From positions 137,058,094-137,122,093 of the forward strand of contig OY821519.1 of NCBI GenBank assembly GCA_963682025.1: a stretch of 64,000 nucleotides of DNA, read 5' to 3'. Source of the stretch: Cordilura impudica. Taxonomy: Eukaryota > Arthropoda > Insecta > Diptera > Scathophagidae. The notes beneath the pieces were generated by a model that worked only from the letters and a program-made list of their open reading frames with translations, was not told where the DNA came from and searched no databases. Each line of letters starts with the position of its first letter. Positions within the stretch are counted from its first letter, which is position 1. This document shows, piece after piece, positions 11,169-23,837 of this stretch. The position numbers and the translations under genes are program-made.

Positions 11169-13142
11169 TATGCACATGAAGTAAACATAAAGCATAAAAG
11201 ATGATCAAAAACCTCTTACGTAGTTTGCAAGTAATCAACCAATGTGTTTTAGCATTCGGGCATATTCCCGTTGGCGTTGTCATTTCAATTATAGTTTCTA
11301 TGTCGTTGCTTTTATCGCCGCTTCGTTCCTAAATTGGTATTCTTGAAATATATTGATACGAAGAAGAGAAGTTATCGAAAACAAAAATTAAATTATTAAA
11401 GGTTGGTAGCACTGCATTATTTTTGGTTGCTATTTTTGGGAATATTACAATTTTTTTTACAGTTCTTTGTATTTTGTACAAAAAGTCAAACAATGGCAAG
11501 TACAGAATTTTAATTTTCAAGTTCAAGAGAAGATGATGAAATAATGAAGGTCAACATACATCGGAAGATGTTACGACATAACGTTAATATATTTGCCATC
11601 TCAGATTCAATGTAAGTTACGTTATTTTTATAAAATCATTTTTAAGTAGATATTTCTTTTTAAAGGTTTGTGAACATATTTAGACTCAATAAGACTTCTT
11701 TTAGATACGTCCTGGAACAAGTCCGTCCAAAACTAAAAATACAGCATGCGAAAGTCTGCAATTACGCCTACAATTAAACTGGCAACTGCTCTGCGATTTT
11801 TTGTGAAAGGATCTTATCAACTAAGCGTTGGAAATGACTTTAATTTGTAGTTGGCACAACCCAGGGTTAGTAAAATTTTATCTGAAGTTTTGGGCGCGAT
11901 GAATACAACAAAGTAATTCTTTTGAAACGTCGTACCAAAAACCATGGAAATTTTCGAAAATCCTTAGCAAATTCGGGATTTTTTTTCCATTTCGGACACA
12001 AATTCTTCAAATTGTTGCAGTGTTGTTAGTTTCATTTTTAATTTAATTTTTCGTAGTCGTTTCAACTTCGTTACTAACAATGGCGACGACAGAAAAAAAC
12101 GTTCCTTTGTCGTTATTATTTTCGTTTCAAAATGGAGAATACCAATATTTTTTCGATACATGTCGACAACGCCAACAGTGATGCCAAGCTGTCGTTTTTC
12201 TTTTGTTTTCAAACGACAACGACAATGGGAATAGGCCCCATTATTGTAGTTTCTTGCAGACGAGCCGAGATTAGCATAACTTATTTTATATATTCAATAT
12301 TTTTTTTTTATCGATAAAGTTAATGAGAAGTGACGTCACCCAATTTTCGTATCATTATACAAAGCAAATTTGAATCATAAAGTTACTGGTTCGCCAGTGG
12401 CGGTTGATACAACATATATGCCTATAACTATGGTGATTATTCCTAGCGGCTAAATGTTAAGGTCAGCTAAGGTCTGCCAGTGCCATCTTTCTTTGGGGAA
12501 TAACTGCCAGTTACTAAATTTAACCAATTAGGTAACGAAGCCTCACCAAAAGGCGATAAATTTGGTGCTACGGCGAAGTTGAATTGCCCTGGGAAGAGAC
12601 TCTATACGGAGACAAAGCTGGTGGTTGGTGAAACAACCTACAAATGAAATGGTTGCTCACATCCTTTTAATATATTGATGGTTTTGATGGAATACTCAAA
12701 GAACGCTGTTCTAGATGCTTTCGAATCTGACGTGTAGAGGAGATTGCTGTGAGCAGTTATAGGGAGTGTTTGTAGAGTAAAGACGAGCTGGTATGCGCAG
12801 ATTGGGAAGCCGAGCTGGTATACGTTGGTTTGGGAAGAGGCATGAGTTGAAGATGAGTCGTAAGATGAGTCGGATACAAGAATGTCGGATGGTGCCATGA
12901 GTTGAAGTACAAGAGTGCGAAGAAAAGAAGTGTCGGAATAAGTGTGTTATGGTAAGCAATGTCGATATCGGAGTCTTTGATGAATCTTCAAGACGACTTC
13001 ATATGGGAACGGCCCCTCAGGAGTTTTGCGGGCAGAGCACAGCTCGACGTGATGTTGTGTTCAACCAGGACTCGCTACCTTCATAGCAACAGGGTTTAGG
13101 TAGTCCCGATACAATAACAAAATGTGGAGTGTATGCCAAGTA
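11169..13142. other. unclassified region, no supported gene
   Basis: No frame with recognisable protein features. Small details: CAGTGATGCCAA at 12176-12187 matches the terminus of the hAT relic ending at 37732 and could be a hAT end. Around 12050-12230 there are several 'tcgtt/aacga'-rich inverted bits. From 12360 to 13142 the base composition is less AT-rich than the surroundings, possibly the remains of another element. The overlapping short frames at 12638-12959 look like chance. Confidence 0.4.
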
Positions 13143-14401
13143 AAGGGTTTTTCAACAGGGACGCTACAAAAGTAGAAAGACAGGGACAGCAAACGACGCC
13201 ATATTTCCTTCCGCTCTTTTAACATTTCTCTTCAGTAAGGTTTGCCATTTCATGATGGAAAGATATACGAGCCAACAACGAGTCGAAATTATTAAAATTT
13301 ACTACCGAAATTCGGAGTCAGTGGCCTCAGCGTTAAGAGCGCTACGTCCAATTTATGGTCATCATAATCGTCCTAGCAGATCAACAATTGAGCGTCTAGT
13401 GCAAAAATTTGGATCCACAGGCACAGCGCAAAATGTTACCGTGCCAGTGAGACAAAGAAGTGCCCGCAGTATCGAGAATATTGCTGCTGCTGAGGCTTCA
13501 GTTGAAGAAAGCTCAAATGTGCCTCTCACACGTCGTTCTCAAGCGTTGGGCATCTCTGTGACGTCGTTGTGGCGAATTTTGCGAAAAGATCTTGGCCCAC
13601 ATCCGTACAGGATCAAATTGGCGCAAGAACTGAAGCCGCTTGACCACCAGAAGCGTCGTATGTTTGTGAATTGGGCTGAGCAACAACTTGAAAATGATTC
13701 GGATTTTCATCGAAAAATCACCTTCAGCGATGAGGCTCATTTCTGGCTGAATGGCTTCGTCAATAGACAAAATATGCGTTATTGGTCAGACAGCAATCCA
13801 CACGTACTCCATGAGTCATCATTGCATCCCGAAAAAATTACAGTTTGGTGCGGTTTATGGGCCGGCGGCGTCATTGGGCCGTACTTCTTCCGTGATGGTC
13901 GAGACCGGCACGTTACTGTGAATGGGAATCGCTACCGTTCAATGATAACCGAATATTTTTGGCCCCAATTGGATGATATGGACTTGGCGGACATGTGGTT
14001 CCAACAGGACGGCACCGCAAGCCACACAGCGAATGTCACAATCAATTTATTGGAAACCAAGTTTGGAGAACGTGTTATCTCACGAAATGGTCCAGTCGAT
14101 TTGACGCCGTTGGACTATTTCCTGTGGGGCTACGCCAAGTCTATGGTCTATGTCAACAAGCCAGGAACGACTGATGAACTTCGTACGAATATCGAACGTG
14201 AAATTGCAGCAGTATCGGCCGATTTATGCTTGAAAACTGTCGGAAATTGGGTTCAGCGTCTGGACTTCTGCAAGCGTGGCGATGCAAAAGAGATCGATTT
14301 CCATACATAATGGCATCGAACCTACTTTCACAGGAATAAAGAATTTCATTGATATCCAAAACCGTTTTTGTTTTATTTAAAAAAACTTTTGTAGCGCCCT
14401 T
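13143..14401 (+). mobile_element. mariner element, near intact (~1.26 kb)
   Basis: Flanked by TA on both sides (13141-13142 and 14402-14403). The left end reads AAGGGTTTTTCAACAGGGAC then GCTACAAAAGT; the right end, inverted, reads AAGGGCGCTACAAAAGT. The termini share AAGGG and GCTACAAAAGT, with about 16 extra bases in the left one, so the right terminus may carry a small deletion. The transposase is uninterrupted. Confidence 0.9.
13252..14310 (+). CDS. mariner-family transposase (DD34D), intact frame
   Basis: Cut-and-paste transposase of the IS630/Tc1/mariner group; it excises the element and inserts it at TA. The 352-residue length is normal for mariner. Residues ~1-115 form the paired-type helix-turn-helix DNA-binding region. 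The catalytic core has FSDEAHFWLNGFVN with D160, MWFQQDGTASHT with D253 and VDLTPLDYFLWGY with D288; 34 residues between the last two give DD34D. The '.DLTPLDYFLWGY' form marks a lineage apart from classical mauritiana mariner ('SPDLAPSDYH'). ATG at 13252 is followed at once by a second ATG (13255); either could start. All catalytic residues are kept, so the protein may be active, but the shortened right terminus may stop this copy moving. Confidence 0.93.
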   Translation: MMERYTSQQRVEIIKIYYRNSESVASALRALRPIYGHHNRPSRSTIERLVQKFGSTGTAQNVTVPVRQRSARSIENIAAAEASVEESSNVPLTRRSQALGISVTSLWRILRKDLGPHPYRIKLAQELKPLDHQKRRMFVNWAEQQLENDSDFHRKITFSDEAHFWLNGFVNRQNMRYWSDSNPHVLHESSLHPEKITVWCGLWAGGVIGPYFFRDGRDRHVTVNGNRYRSMITEYFWPQLDDMDLADMWFQQDGTASHTANVTINLLETKFGERVISRNGPVDLTPLDYFLWGYAKSMVYVNKPGTTDELRTNIEREIAAVSADLCLKTVGNWVQRLDFCKRGDAKEIDFHT

Positions 14402-14403
14402 TA

Positions 14404-14790
14404 CATCTAGCTTATAACCGTCTTATGGCGGGGCGTTGACAGGACGCATAATATCTTTCCCAGTGTACAGACCACCGTGTGGTTAGGTCAACATGATAGG
14501 CACATAAATAAAATCAATAGCGACTTTTGTATAATGTACATGAGATATTTGATATTCAAAAAATATTTTGTATGGTTCTTGCCATGCCTACTGATCCAAT
14601 TACGCCCATTTACAGCATTTGCAGCACACTAATAGCCTGTGAAATCACACAAAGCATCGTTACTCTTCCTTTTATATTATACAAGATATATGATATTGAC
14701 AATACAGTTTGTACGCGAAGTGACGAGCCCACTTATCCGATCCCATTTAATTTCGACACAAATTTAAAAAAAAAAACACTGTATCCAACA
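14404..14790 (-). repeat. fragment of the ~145-bp Helitron array
   Basis: About two units, at about 14580-14790, in the same orientation as 1800-2525: 'gcctactgatccaattacgccc', 'cacacaaagcatcg', 'gcccacttatccgatccc'. No Helitron ends were seen. 14404-14530 was not identified. Confidence 0.55.
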
Positions 14791-17177
14791 TTTAAGATTT
14801 CCTGAATTAATCTGCATTTTCCTACCTTTAAACCCACTGTGCGCTGTAATCCGTTTGGAACAAAATATATATCCCATAAAAGCTATTCATATTAGATGGC
14901 CTTTGATGTAAATTTTGTTAGTATCTGAACAGCAGTTCCCGTTAAATCATATATAGTTCTGAAAAAGACGGATAGAGCTACTTTATGTTTAAAAATCTTG
15001 CCCATTAAAAAGGAGAACTTCTTTTCGTAAATATAAGTTTTATATTAAGTATAAGTTTTATAAAAAGGTCTTATTGCTTTTTTTCGAATCCTTGACTGAT
15101 GCAATTTAATGGCCACATGTTTATATGAAATGTTTTAACATTTTAGAGGTACATAAGCATAAAGAAAATATTTTATAACACGAAATTCAGACGTTTAGCT
15201 ATAGAAAATAGGACAAAAATGTAAAATTTATTTATATGGTTCAAATTCTTTAAAGTGCATTCAGGTGAATATGACATTATACACAAAAGATAAACACGAA
15301 AAAATACAAAAATATCTTTAGAAAGTTTATTCAAATAAATGAAAGAAATTCAATTCAGAAACATTAATATTAATAGCTTCAGTTTTCTAATAATTACAAT
15401 CGATGTTGTTGGATGATAACTCATTTTAAATAGATTAATTAATTAATTAATATGAATTACTCTCATCTTACTCTAACTATAAGAATATTTTTCTCAATTT
15501 TAATTTTTTAGTTAATTATATCCATTAATCATCTATCCAAAAATTATTAATAAATAAGTGTCACGAGTCCCTGTGTGTAGTATCGTTAATCGTTTTAACT
15601 TTTTTTTTATAATAAAAAAATAAAATTGCTTCATTCCATTGATAAATAAGCCCTAGTTAAGTTTATCAGTGTTTATATAAAAACAAAAAAAAAATAAAAT
15701 ACATTTGTTTGAGTAGTTTTGAGTTTATTTACTTTCCTTTTGGTACTCCCTTTTCTTGCTGGGCAATTATTTAACATTTTTCCAAATATTTGATATGGTT
15801 TACCATAATTGCTTTTATATATATTTTCTGATTTGTAGAAATTTTTATATATATATTTTTTTTGTATTATTTTGCTTCCCTTTTTTGGCCGTTGTTTCCA
15901 CAAATTGTATTTTATAAATATCATTTTTTATGGTATGTGGAATGTTGCCAACGTGTTTGGCCATAAATGGTTCGGTCTTGTATGAAGTGTATTTCAGTTT
16001 AGTGAATTTTTATAGAGTGATGAAATGAAATTTGGTGGAAGAATGTAATCAATTACAAACAATTACAGAAAAATAACCCCCATAAGAAAATAAGAAAACT
16101 GTAAATGAGTGGTACTCATTGTGAAACGAGTACTACTTATCAAGTACAATTAGTTAAGGAAACACATGTGAATGGACAATTAAATATCAGTAAACTCACA
16201 TTTACATGAACATACAAAAAGCCCAATTACCAAATTAAATGGAAATTTATAGTCTTACTTAAGTATCTGAGTGTTTTTTATTTTGTTTGTTTATTTTCCG
16301 AAATGCACACCTCTCTTAACAATTAGTAATAATAAATTTAAATCAAATAAACACCATTAACACAATATAAGTAAATTTAGAGCACTTTTGCAGGCAGATG
16401 TATAAGCATATCAAAGCAAGACGCTATGGGTCAGATTATATTATTACAAATATTTAATAAAAATTCAATGAAACTCCAGATCCTGATATCAAAATACATT
16501 TTCCTAAAGTTGTTTGTTTTTCAAAATGTCTAAAGGGTCTCTCAATCAAATTCGACAACACACCAGGGGTAGGGTCATGGGGAACGAATTGATTCTGATT
16601 CAGTGTAATGAATATTGAAACCTATAATTTAGTACCCACATCGATCGTTACTGAAGAGGCAGCAGACATTAAATTGAGGATGAAATGGACACTATTGCTT
16701 TTTTCAGGTTATTTCAGATCCAATGGTCCTAGCCAGATTCAAAGATAACTAGAGTTCACCTTACATTTGTCAAAGGGGCAATAAGCCTACTTATAAGAGA
16801 ACTCAGTAATAGGACGGAGCCGACTTCTGTACAAGTTCTATGGATGTGGACAGGGCAAAGTTTCCTTGCAAATTTGATAATTGAGATTTTTTCCAAATCC
16901 TTCCTTATCTATCTCTCTGCCAAAGAGTATAAGACTTACCCATATTGCCTCAAAAACCACTCTATTTCGAGAGTACTACGCAGCAAATCTAACCCTACCT
17001 AAGGTCTTTGGTTTACTGATTCCGAACCTGACCACAAAAATGCTCCATCACATTTCTTCTAATCTTAAAAATGAGATAAGATCGTTTCTATACCGTTCGT
17101 TTCTGTGGTCTGGGTATAAAAAGTTTGTACTACAATTAGTATCTGCTGAAGACCCAACTTTTATGAAACGGATAATT
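14791..17177. other. unclassified AT-rich region
   Basis: Very AT-rich, with only short frames without features (for example 15673-15924 minus). Around 16520-16860 a weak resemblance to a LINE RNase H tail (GRVMGNEL) is too degenerate to call. Confidence 0.4.
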
Positions 17178-17790
17178 TTCTGAGTCGATTTAGTAATGTC
17201 CGTCCATCAGTTTGTCTATATGTCGGTATCTTTGTATGTGTATCCTTATAAATCTTGCAATCAAACTACACGTTGCAAATTTAAATATATTTTGATGAAA
17301 TTTGGTATATAAGCTTTTGCTGGCTACAGGTCCATTGCGATTGAATTATATGAAACCACTGCATGTTCAGATCTAGACCCTAGACAAAACCGAACTATGA
17401 GACCGTTCTAAGTTTCCCCAAGATCCAGATTGCCGTATAGATATTGATCATTAAATTATATTCCGTGAGACAATTTCTAATAATAGGCCCAAAATATAGC
17501 TACTTCCTGATCTTCACTTAAATCTATCAAAATACAAAAATTTTGCAGTGATTTGTAGCAAATTTAGTTTATGCTGATAGTAATTGACTTTACTGAATGT
17601 GGTAAGGTATGTTAATTTTTTGACATAGTCTCCTTCCCCACATATAAAAATAGTCGATATTAACTTTTTCGTATCTGCAGGCAACAAATTAGTTTATGCT
17701 TATTTTCTGCATCCAATTATAACCTCAACAAGGTTGGGTCTAGGAAACTTTCTCAAGACTGGACCTGAAAATTTTTTGATTCTATTTTTT
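17178..17790 (-). repeat. mini-me/DINE-1-like repeat copy, diverged
   Basis: Reverse orientation: 'gtccgtccatc' microsatellite remnant at about 17200, then the 'caatcaaactaca', 'cttcctgatcttcacttaaa' and 'gatattaactttttcgtatc' blocks. The outermost 5' palindrome is not recognisable. Confidence 0.7.
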
Positions 17791-18235
17791 TTTTTTTGAT
17801 GCGATAAAACAATTTTAAATTCAGATTTGGATTCAGGGCGCTTAAGAATTTTAGTAAAGTTCCCGAACTTTATATATTTTGGGAATAATTGAATTTCGAG
17901 CGATGATTGTTGCGAAATTTGTTCTGATTTTAGTTAAGGAAGTATATTCAAAAGGTAAGAATATTACTTCCAGATGACTTATCGAGTTTTGTATAGCTAA
18001 ACCCAGCATATGTTGCGTATAATGGCATATAACTTAGCACTTCTCTGGATTATAGATACACCCGATGAGACAAAAAAGAACTAGACATGCTTACGTCCAT
18101 GCATATATTCATTTCAGTGGTTATGTTCGAGTCGATCAAGGCAATAAGATTTAAATAAAAATGGAAAACGGGACGTGACATATTCCATATAGTATTAAAT
18201 TTTAATAAATATGTAACTTATAACTTATTTAACAT
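17791..18235. other. unclassified AT-rich spacer
   Basis: No reading frame, terminal repeat or shared family was recognised. Confidence 0.4.
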
Positions 18236-19630
18236 TTAGGTTAGGTTAGGTTAGGTTAGGTTGGGTTAGGTTAGGTTGAGAGGAGGAGCTATGTATACAT
18301 AGATCTGTTGTACCCGGATATAAACTTAAGCCAGAAAGTCGCCTTGTTGTGCGCTCTACGTCTGCACATTCATCCGGTTATATACCCCTATATTAACTTA
18401 TAAATTCGATATCGTCAGCAAATTTCTTTAGTGTTTTCCTGCGTATACCCTAAGACGCGTTAGGCCTGGTACGATCTCGTTGGATAGATGTCTGACCCTG
18501 GTTCCCGTAAATACAGGACAGCAAAGGTAGTGTTCTAGGCTTTCGTCATCCTCTCCCCAAGCTCTGCATGTGGCCGATTCCGCCCGTAATATACGGTATG
18601 GATGAAACCTCTGTTCAGAGTGCCCACTGAGGATGCCAATAACCTCACTAAGTTCCCTTCTACTAAGACTAAATATTCCCTAGTCTTCGGAGCGGTGGGA
18701 GTGCCCCATAATATTTTTGTAATCCTACCCAAACGCCCAACCCGTAAATTTCAATTTGAGAGACTGGAAAGGTATTGTGTTTTCCAAATTTACTCCCTTC
18801 TGGAAAGAACCATTCCTGGCCAGTTCTTCAACAATCTTGTTCCTCAATTTACCACTGTGTCTTGGGATCCAAATGATTTCATGTTGCCTCTTATGGTGAA
18901 GTTTGCAATCTCCTCTTTACACCAGAGGCCAGTCCTTTATCTAATTTTGTCAGAGGATATCTCCCCGATAGACTGTAGAAAATATTTTCACGTCTCCGTG
19001 ACTTGGGATTCCCCGTGCGTCAATAGATCTTATGGCTTCCATTTTTACGACCAATTCGGCCTAAAAGAAAGAGTTGTGGTCCGGAAGACGGAGGTATTTA
19101 GCAGTAGAACGGTCCTCATCGTAGAAACCTATGCCAGTCTTTTCATGCAGTCTAGATCCGTCTGTATAGTAATGTGACCCTGGAAGGTTTAGTAGAATAT
19201 TCCCGTTTAACCAGCTTTCCCTGTCATGTATCCTTATACAGCAGGGTGTGTTTGCCGATACTTCCATGATTCTATCACAGCTAATATCCACTGTGTCATA
19301 TGGTCGGTGATGTATTCCGTTATTGTCTCATATTTAATTCCAATCTTGATCGTGTGTGTAGATAGAATTGTCTCTAAAGCCCTCGTAGAAGTTGTCCGTA
19401 TTTCACCGCTGATTAATATGCAGCAGAGGCGCTGTGTCTTTTGGATTGGTTTAATGTAGCATTTCATGTTCATTTATGTTCATATGACTACGAATGCGTA
19501 GGTTAGAATTGGTCTAACGGCGCTTGTGTATAGCCAATGTCATCCTCGGGCTTAAACCACATTTTGAACCTTAGCTCCTCTACAAATGGCGCAGATACGG
19601 TGAGCTTTCACGACCCAGCACTCGATATGG
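18236..19630 (-). pseudogene. LINE remnant with RNase H domain and (AACCT)n 3' tail
   Basis: Minus strand, 5' to 3'. YTSAVRPILTYAF (end of RT) is at about 19540; IQKTQRLCCILISGEIRTTS at about 19430; the RNase H start YTDGSRLHEKTGIGFYDED at about 19160-19100; WIPRHSGKLRNK at about 18860; the zinc-knuckle-like C-terminus CRAWGEDDESLEHYLCC at about 18545. Several stops and frameshifts are present. The 3' end is a run of AACCT pentamers (TTAGG on the plus strand, 18236-18277). Same general type as the LINE at 47676-49697, but clearly diverged from it. Confidence 0.8.
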
Positions 19631-19719
19631 TTTAACATTTACTAATGCAGAAGATAACACATTAATTAACATTCTAAAATATTCTCATTATATAGTAATG
19701 TAAATTGTAATTCAATATA

Positions 19720-20215
19720 AGAAAGTCCTTAGTAATCGCGAATTCAATACAGACCTGAAAATACGCTTTGTGAAGTGCTACGTGTTACCCGTTCTACTCT
19801 ATGCAATGGAGATATGGACAATAAAGACTGCCGACATGAACAAACTAGAAGCATTCGAAATGTTACTACACCATCGAATTTTAAAAATACCTTGGATGGA
19901 CCATATCACGAATTCTAGTGAAATCGAAATCTTGAACTTAAATCGTGAACTTGAACTCCTGAATGTCGTTAAACGCAGGAAAACATCGTGTCTCGGACAT
20001 ACGATGAGGAACGACAAATGCGAACAACTGAATCTTAACATAAAAGGCAAAATAGAAGAACAGCGGGGTATAGACAGAAAACAAGCAATATGGATACGAA
20101 ATATACGACAATGGATTAGTATCACGAATGCCAGAATGCTTCTTATCTGCGCCAGAGACAGAGATTTGTTCGCCGAAATAATTGATAATAAAAGCAGATT
20201 CCAACACTCGAAACT
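19720..20215 (+). pseudogene. LINE C-terminal RT fragment, RTE/craniofacial-2-like type
   Basis: An open stretch starting in frame at about 19720 gives RFVKCYVLPVLLYAMEIWT, MNKLEAFEMLLHHRILKIPW, then RELELLNVVKRRKTSCLGH and WIRNIRQWISI, the characteristic order at the C-terminus of a widespread LINE type often annotated as endonuclease-reverse transcriptase. About 165 codons are open, so it is fairly young or under little decay, but the catalytic RT palm is missing (5' truncated). The end of the frame runs into the short Helitron copy at 20191. Confidence 0.8.
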
Positions 20216-20551
20216 CAAGTGCAATCTCTAGGCAACTTTATTTTCCAACTAAGCCAATTCACAAACCAGCACTTTTTTGGTTTATTATTATTGTGAATGA
20301 AGAAAACAAACTCATTAATAAAAACATTAACAAATTTAATAAACACACACATAGCATTGTATAATTTTATGTATGTCTTAGTAGCAAATTTAAATGCAAT
20401 TTACTCAAAGTGAAGGAAAAAATTTAAAAATCTGTAAATCTGGTGAATAGCTAAAATGACATACCTTTCGAATAACATACGTTTGGTCAAAATCGGGATA
20501 AAACGGTAGAACAAAACATCTGTAACAAAAAATTACCTAGCCTATTATAGA
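20191..20551 (-). mobile_element. short non-autonomous Helitron copy at LINE 3' end
   Basis: Aligns along its whole length with 44396-44760. The right end is ATTATAGA|T. At the left end the expected CTAG reads AAAG and the sequence is continuous with the preceding LINE frame. Confidence 0.7.
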
Positions 20552-20667
20552 TATGTTAAAAAAAATAGATATATATATATATATGGAAATAGTAATCAGA
20601 ATAAACAAACAATAAAAATATGGTCGTCAACATCCGAGATAGGACAGGCAGGTCAAGAAGAAGAATA

Positions 20668-21245
20668 CGATAACTACCAAGTTTAGCAATGTCCGTCCGT
20701 CTTTCCATGTGAGTGTAACTTTTTAAACTTTGTAATCACTCTACAGGACGAAAATACGAATATATTTTGATGAAAGATGGTATATGCGCTTTCATTATAC
20801 ATAGGACGACACTCTTGCAATTGGTAAAAATCGGTACATATTCAGACCTAGGCCCCATACAAATGACCTCTATTTGATCGACTTAAATTGACAAAATATC
20901 TTAATTATCATATAGATCTTGATCATATTTGATTTGTTTGTGCTCATCACACCCATTAATCAGCAGTCCAGAAATAAATCCTGTAGAACTATTCTTAGCC
21001 ATAGCCTCCTGTTTCCCGATCTTTACTGAAATCTATAGAAAAACAATATATGTTCTTGCAAAAAAAATTGTATTTTTACCAAATATGGTTTCGATCGGTT
21101 CATTTTACGACCTAGTTCTTATATAAAAATAGCAACCGATATGAAAAATATCGCATGAAAAAAATTAATTAATGATAAGATCCTTTCTCTAAACACATGA
21201 TATAGGATATTGTATAGTCTGTCTACACCGACTATAATTTTCTAT
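20668..21245 (-). repeat. mini-me/DINE-1-like repeat copy
   Basis: Reverse orientation, from the 'aatgtccgtccgtc' microsatellite (about 20685) to 'gtctacaccgactataattt' (about 21235). The internal blocks are complete but diverged. Confidence 0.8.
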
Positions 21246-22019
21246 GACTGTTTAATCGTATTTCCGTACAATTTACTTTTCTGCATTCGTATACGTACAG
21301 CGTCACAAAAGTAGCAGATCAATGAGGCAGTAATGCGCGTAATTATTATAATGAGTTTTGTTTTTCACTTTTTTAGCCATCCGGCCCGAAGTCCAATGAA
21401 TTCAATTCGTTGTTATTGTTACCTTAATGTTTACCATTATAATTAAGCAAATGTTTTGCGATTGTTTTTCAGATGTGCTGACAACAAACCATAAGGACAA
21501 ATTTCATATGTACATAGGTACGTATTGTTGACAAACTCTCATAAAGAACCGAAAGCAGTTAGTAGAATTTTCAATTAAATATACAACTTTGGTTGGCTTT
21601 GAAATTCGGTGTGTTTATATATTGGTAATTGCTCGTATGTGTTCTACAAAATTCATATTAAAGTGGTACAAAAAAAAAAAACAATTAACATTTAAGCATA
21701 CGTAAACAATTTTGTACAATATTATTTATTTTATACATTTGTAATCAAAATAAGATATTCTGAGTTGTCCTCTCAGAATATGCCGCTATAATTTGGATAT
21801 GTGATAAAAGAAAGAAAATTGTCGGACACTAATTTTTTATAGCAGCTCAAACTTAACTTTTATAGGAGGAAAAATTTTGTTATAAAAGTGGACATTCTTT
21901 TGATTTATCACATTCTTTTTTATTTATAAAATAAGTAGCAAATTGGCTGTTTGATATTTGGAGCTTGAAAACCATATTGTATATATTTTGTACAGAAAAT
22001 TTTCTTAAATATTTGCACT
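21246..22019. other. unclassified AT-rich spacer
   Basis: No supported gene or repeat. Confidence 0.4.
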
Positions 22020-22329
22020 AAGCTCTCTAATATATTCTTAAACAGTTTTGATTTTAAATTCCATATGGTAGCTGTTAGGGAAACCTGGCTAAAGAGTAAT
22101 ACTAATAACTCCGAAATAATGTGTGATATATATCAAATCGTTAGGGGAAATAGAAATGGAAAGCTTGGTGGTGGTGTTTAAATCGCTGTATCGAGTATGT
22201 AGCCTGCTAAGAGAATCATTGTTGAAAACTCTTCAAATTTTAAGCTAATGGGTATTGCCATAAAACTTGGAAATAATACACTAATTATTACCTGCCCTTA
22301 TATAAAAATTTGTGTTTTTCATTTCAAAA

Positions 22330-22640
22330 TGCTGTAAAAAGAAAAAAAATTAAAAAACGTGATTACCTCGGGAAACACGTCACCTTTTAAACGCATTTCG
22401 ATTTTATATCGCATGATCCGGTAACGAGTTATGATGTTCAACGCTAAACAACAAGGCCTCTGGAGATTCGCTGTCACGGACTTATTTATTAAAATTTTTA
22501 ATTGAAAATTTTTCCAAAGGTTCTTGAAGTATTATGCTATAACGTATATATAAAATAAATAATCCAACGCTATTCATGTCATAAAAAAAAAAATAATGAA
22601 AATACGCCTTTTTTCGCTTTTAAAACCTTACCCCCCCTAA
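22330..22640 (-). mobile_element. partial copy of the TTAA-flanked MITE
   Basis: Reverse orientation relative to 25962-26562: 'cacgtcaccttttaaacgca', 'gcatgatccggtaacgagtt', 'ctctggagattcgctgtcac' and, at its right edge, 'ttttaaaaccttacccccc'. It lies between the endonuclease and RT parts of the LINE and appears to have replaced some LINE sequence. Confidence 0.65.
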
Positions 22641-23639
22641 CAAAAATAGTTTAAGCAAATATTCCTCCATGGAATACGAACATACTGGCATGTTTGAATA
22701 ATCATAAGAACAGCCTCTATAAAAAATTTAAGAAAAGTAATAATCAAATTGTTCAAAAAATGTTACGGTACTACGGATCTTCGTAAAATGAAATCATATA
22801 TATATTAGAAAATATCCAAAAATTTTTTATAACTTTTTAAATTCATCATATCCAACCACTATGAAAATGAATGGTACTCTGTTTTCAAACGATGTTGATA
22901 TTGTAAATGTGCTAAAGAGCACACGATAACCATATGATATCCAAGGATAACTTCAATTAATATTACATCGTAAGATGTGTTGACCGTTCTTAAGTGTCTA
23001 AAAAGTAAAAAAAGTTCTTTAATTCGGGACCAGATGTTAATCCCAGCTACATCTTAAAAATTGAGGCAAAATGTGGACTACCCCGTTGAATCTCATATAT
23101 AATAACACTATTAAATTTGGCTTCTTTCCAACGTGTTGGAAAAACTCGTTTATTATTCCGCACTATAAATCTGGTAGCCGCAGTGATGCTTCTAATTATA
23201 GATCAATTGCAAAACTAAATGCTACACTAAACCTCTTTGAGAGAATAATAACTGATATACTATCACACGAAATTTCATCAACTCTATTGCCAGCTCAACA
23301 AAGTTTACTTCCTATATAAATTTTGGATTCTTCAAAAATAAACAAACCGATATTAAATACACAGACTTTGGTAAAGTCAGCCATGATCTTGTAACGAGGT
23401 TTTGGCGTAGGCTGGGGTAGCTTGTCATGTCCTGGGTCTACTCAGGGACCCTCAAAACCTTAAGCAATAACAATACAGTTATTTTACCCTTCTTCGGGGT
23501 TATTTACGAATATCAACGTTATTATTCTATTTATAATTACATATATATATATCTCAAATATCGACACACAATACTTCTTCGTCTTACTCGGACTTTCTTG
23601 ACTTCCCCTTGATGTAACTCGGCAATAGTGGTAGTCGTA

Positions 23640-23810
23640 GGGTGTACCGATGTTCGGCTGCAGTCGGCAGCTTGTATCGGTGGCAGTCGACTGTATCGGT
23701 GTTCGGCTGCGTGTGTCAGTGGCAGTCGGATGTGTCAGAAGTCGGCTGCGTGTATCGGTGGCAATCGTATGTGTCGGAGGTCGGCTGCTTGTATCGGTGG
23801 CCGGCTGTGA
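23640..23810 (+). repeat. 39-bp minisatellite inside the solo LTR
   Basis: About four units of 39 bp, each of the form 'cggctgcgtgtatcggtggc' plus 'aatcgtatgtgtcggaggt' with variants. Three overlapping open frames in this stretch are a by-product of the 39-bp (13-codon) period, not genes. Confidence 0.8.
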
Positions 23811-23837
23811 TATGCAAGATAAGGTCGAAGGAGAACA

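Noticed and set aside
12638..12959. Two overlapping minus-strand frames
   Set aside because: No recognisable protein features; probably chance frames in less AT-rich sequence.
16520..16860. Possible LINE RNase H tail
   Set aside because: Only a few residues (GRVMGNEL) fit; too many stops to support.
18236..18277. TTAGG run resembling a telomere
   Set aside because: Only about eight units, at the 3' end of a LINE relic; the similar short run at 47676 lies inside a target duplication, so these are LINE tails.
18602..19177. 191-codon plus-strand frame
   Set aside because: Antisense shadow of the RNase H LINE relic.
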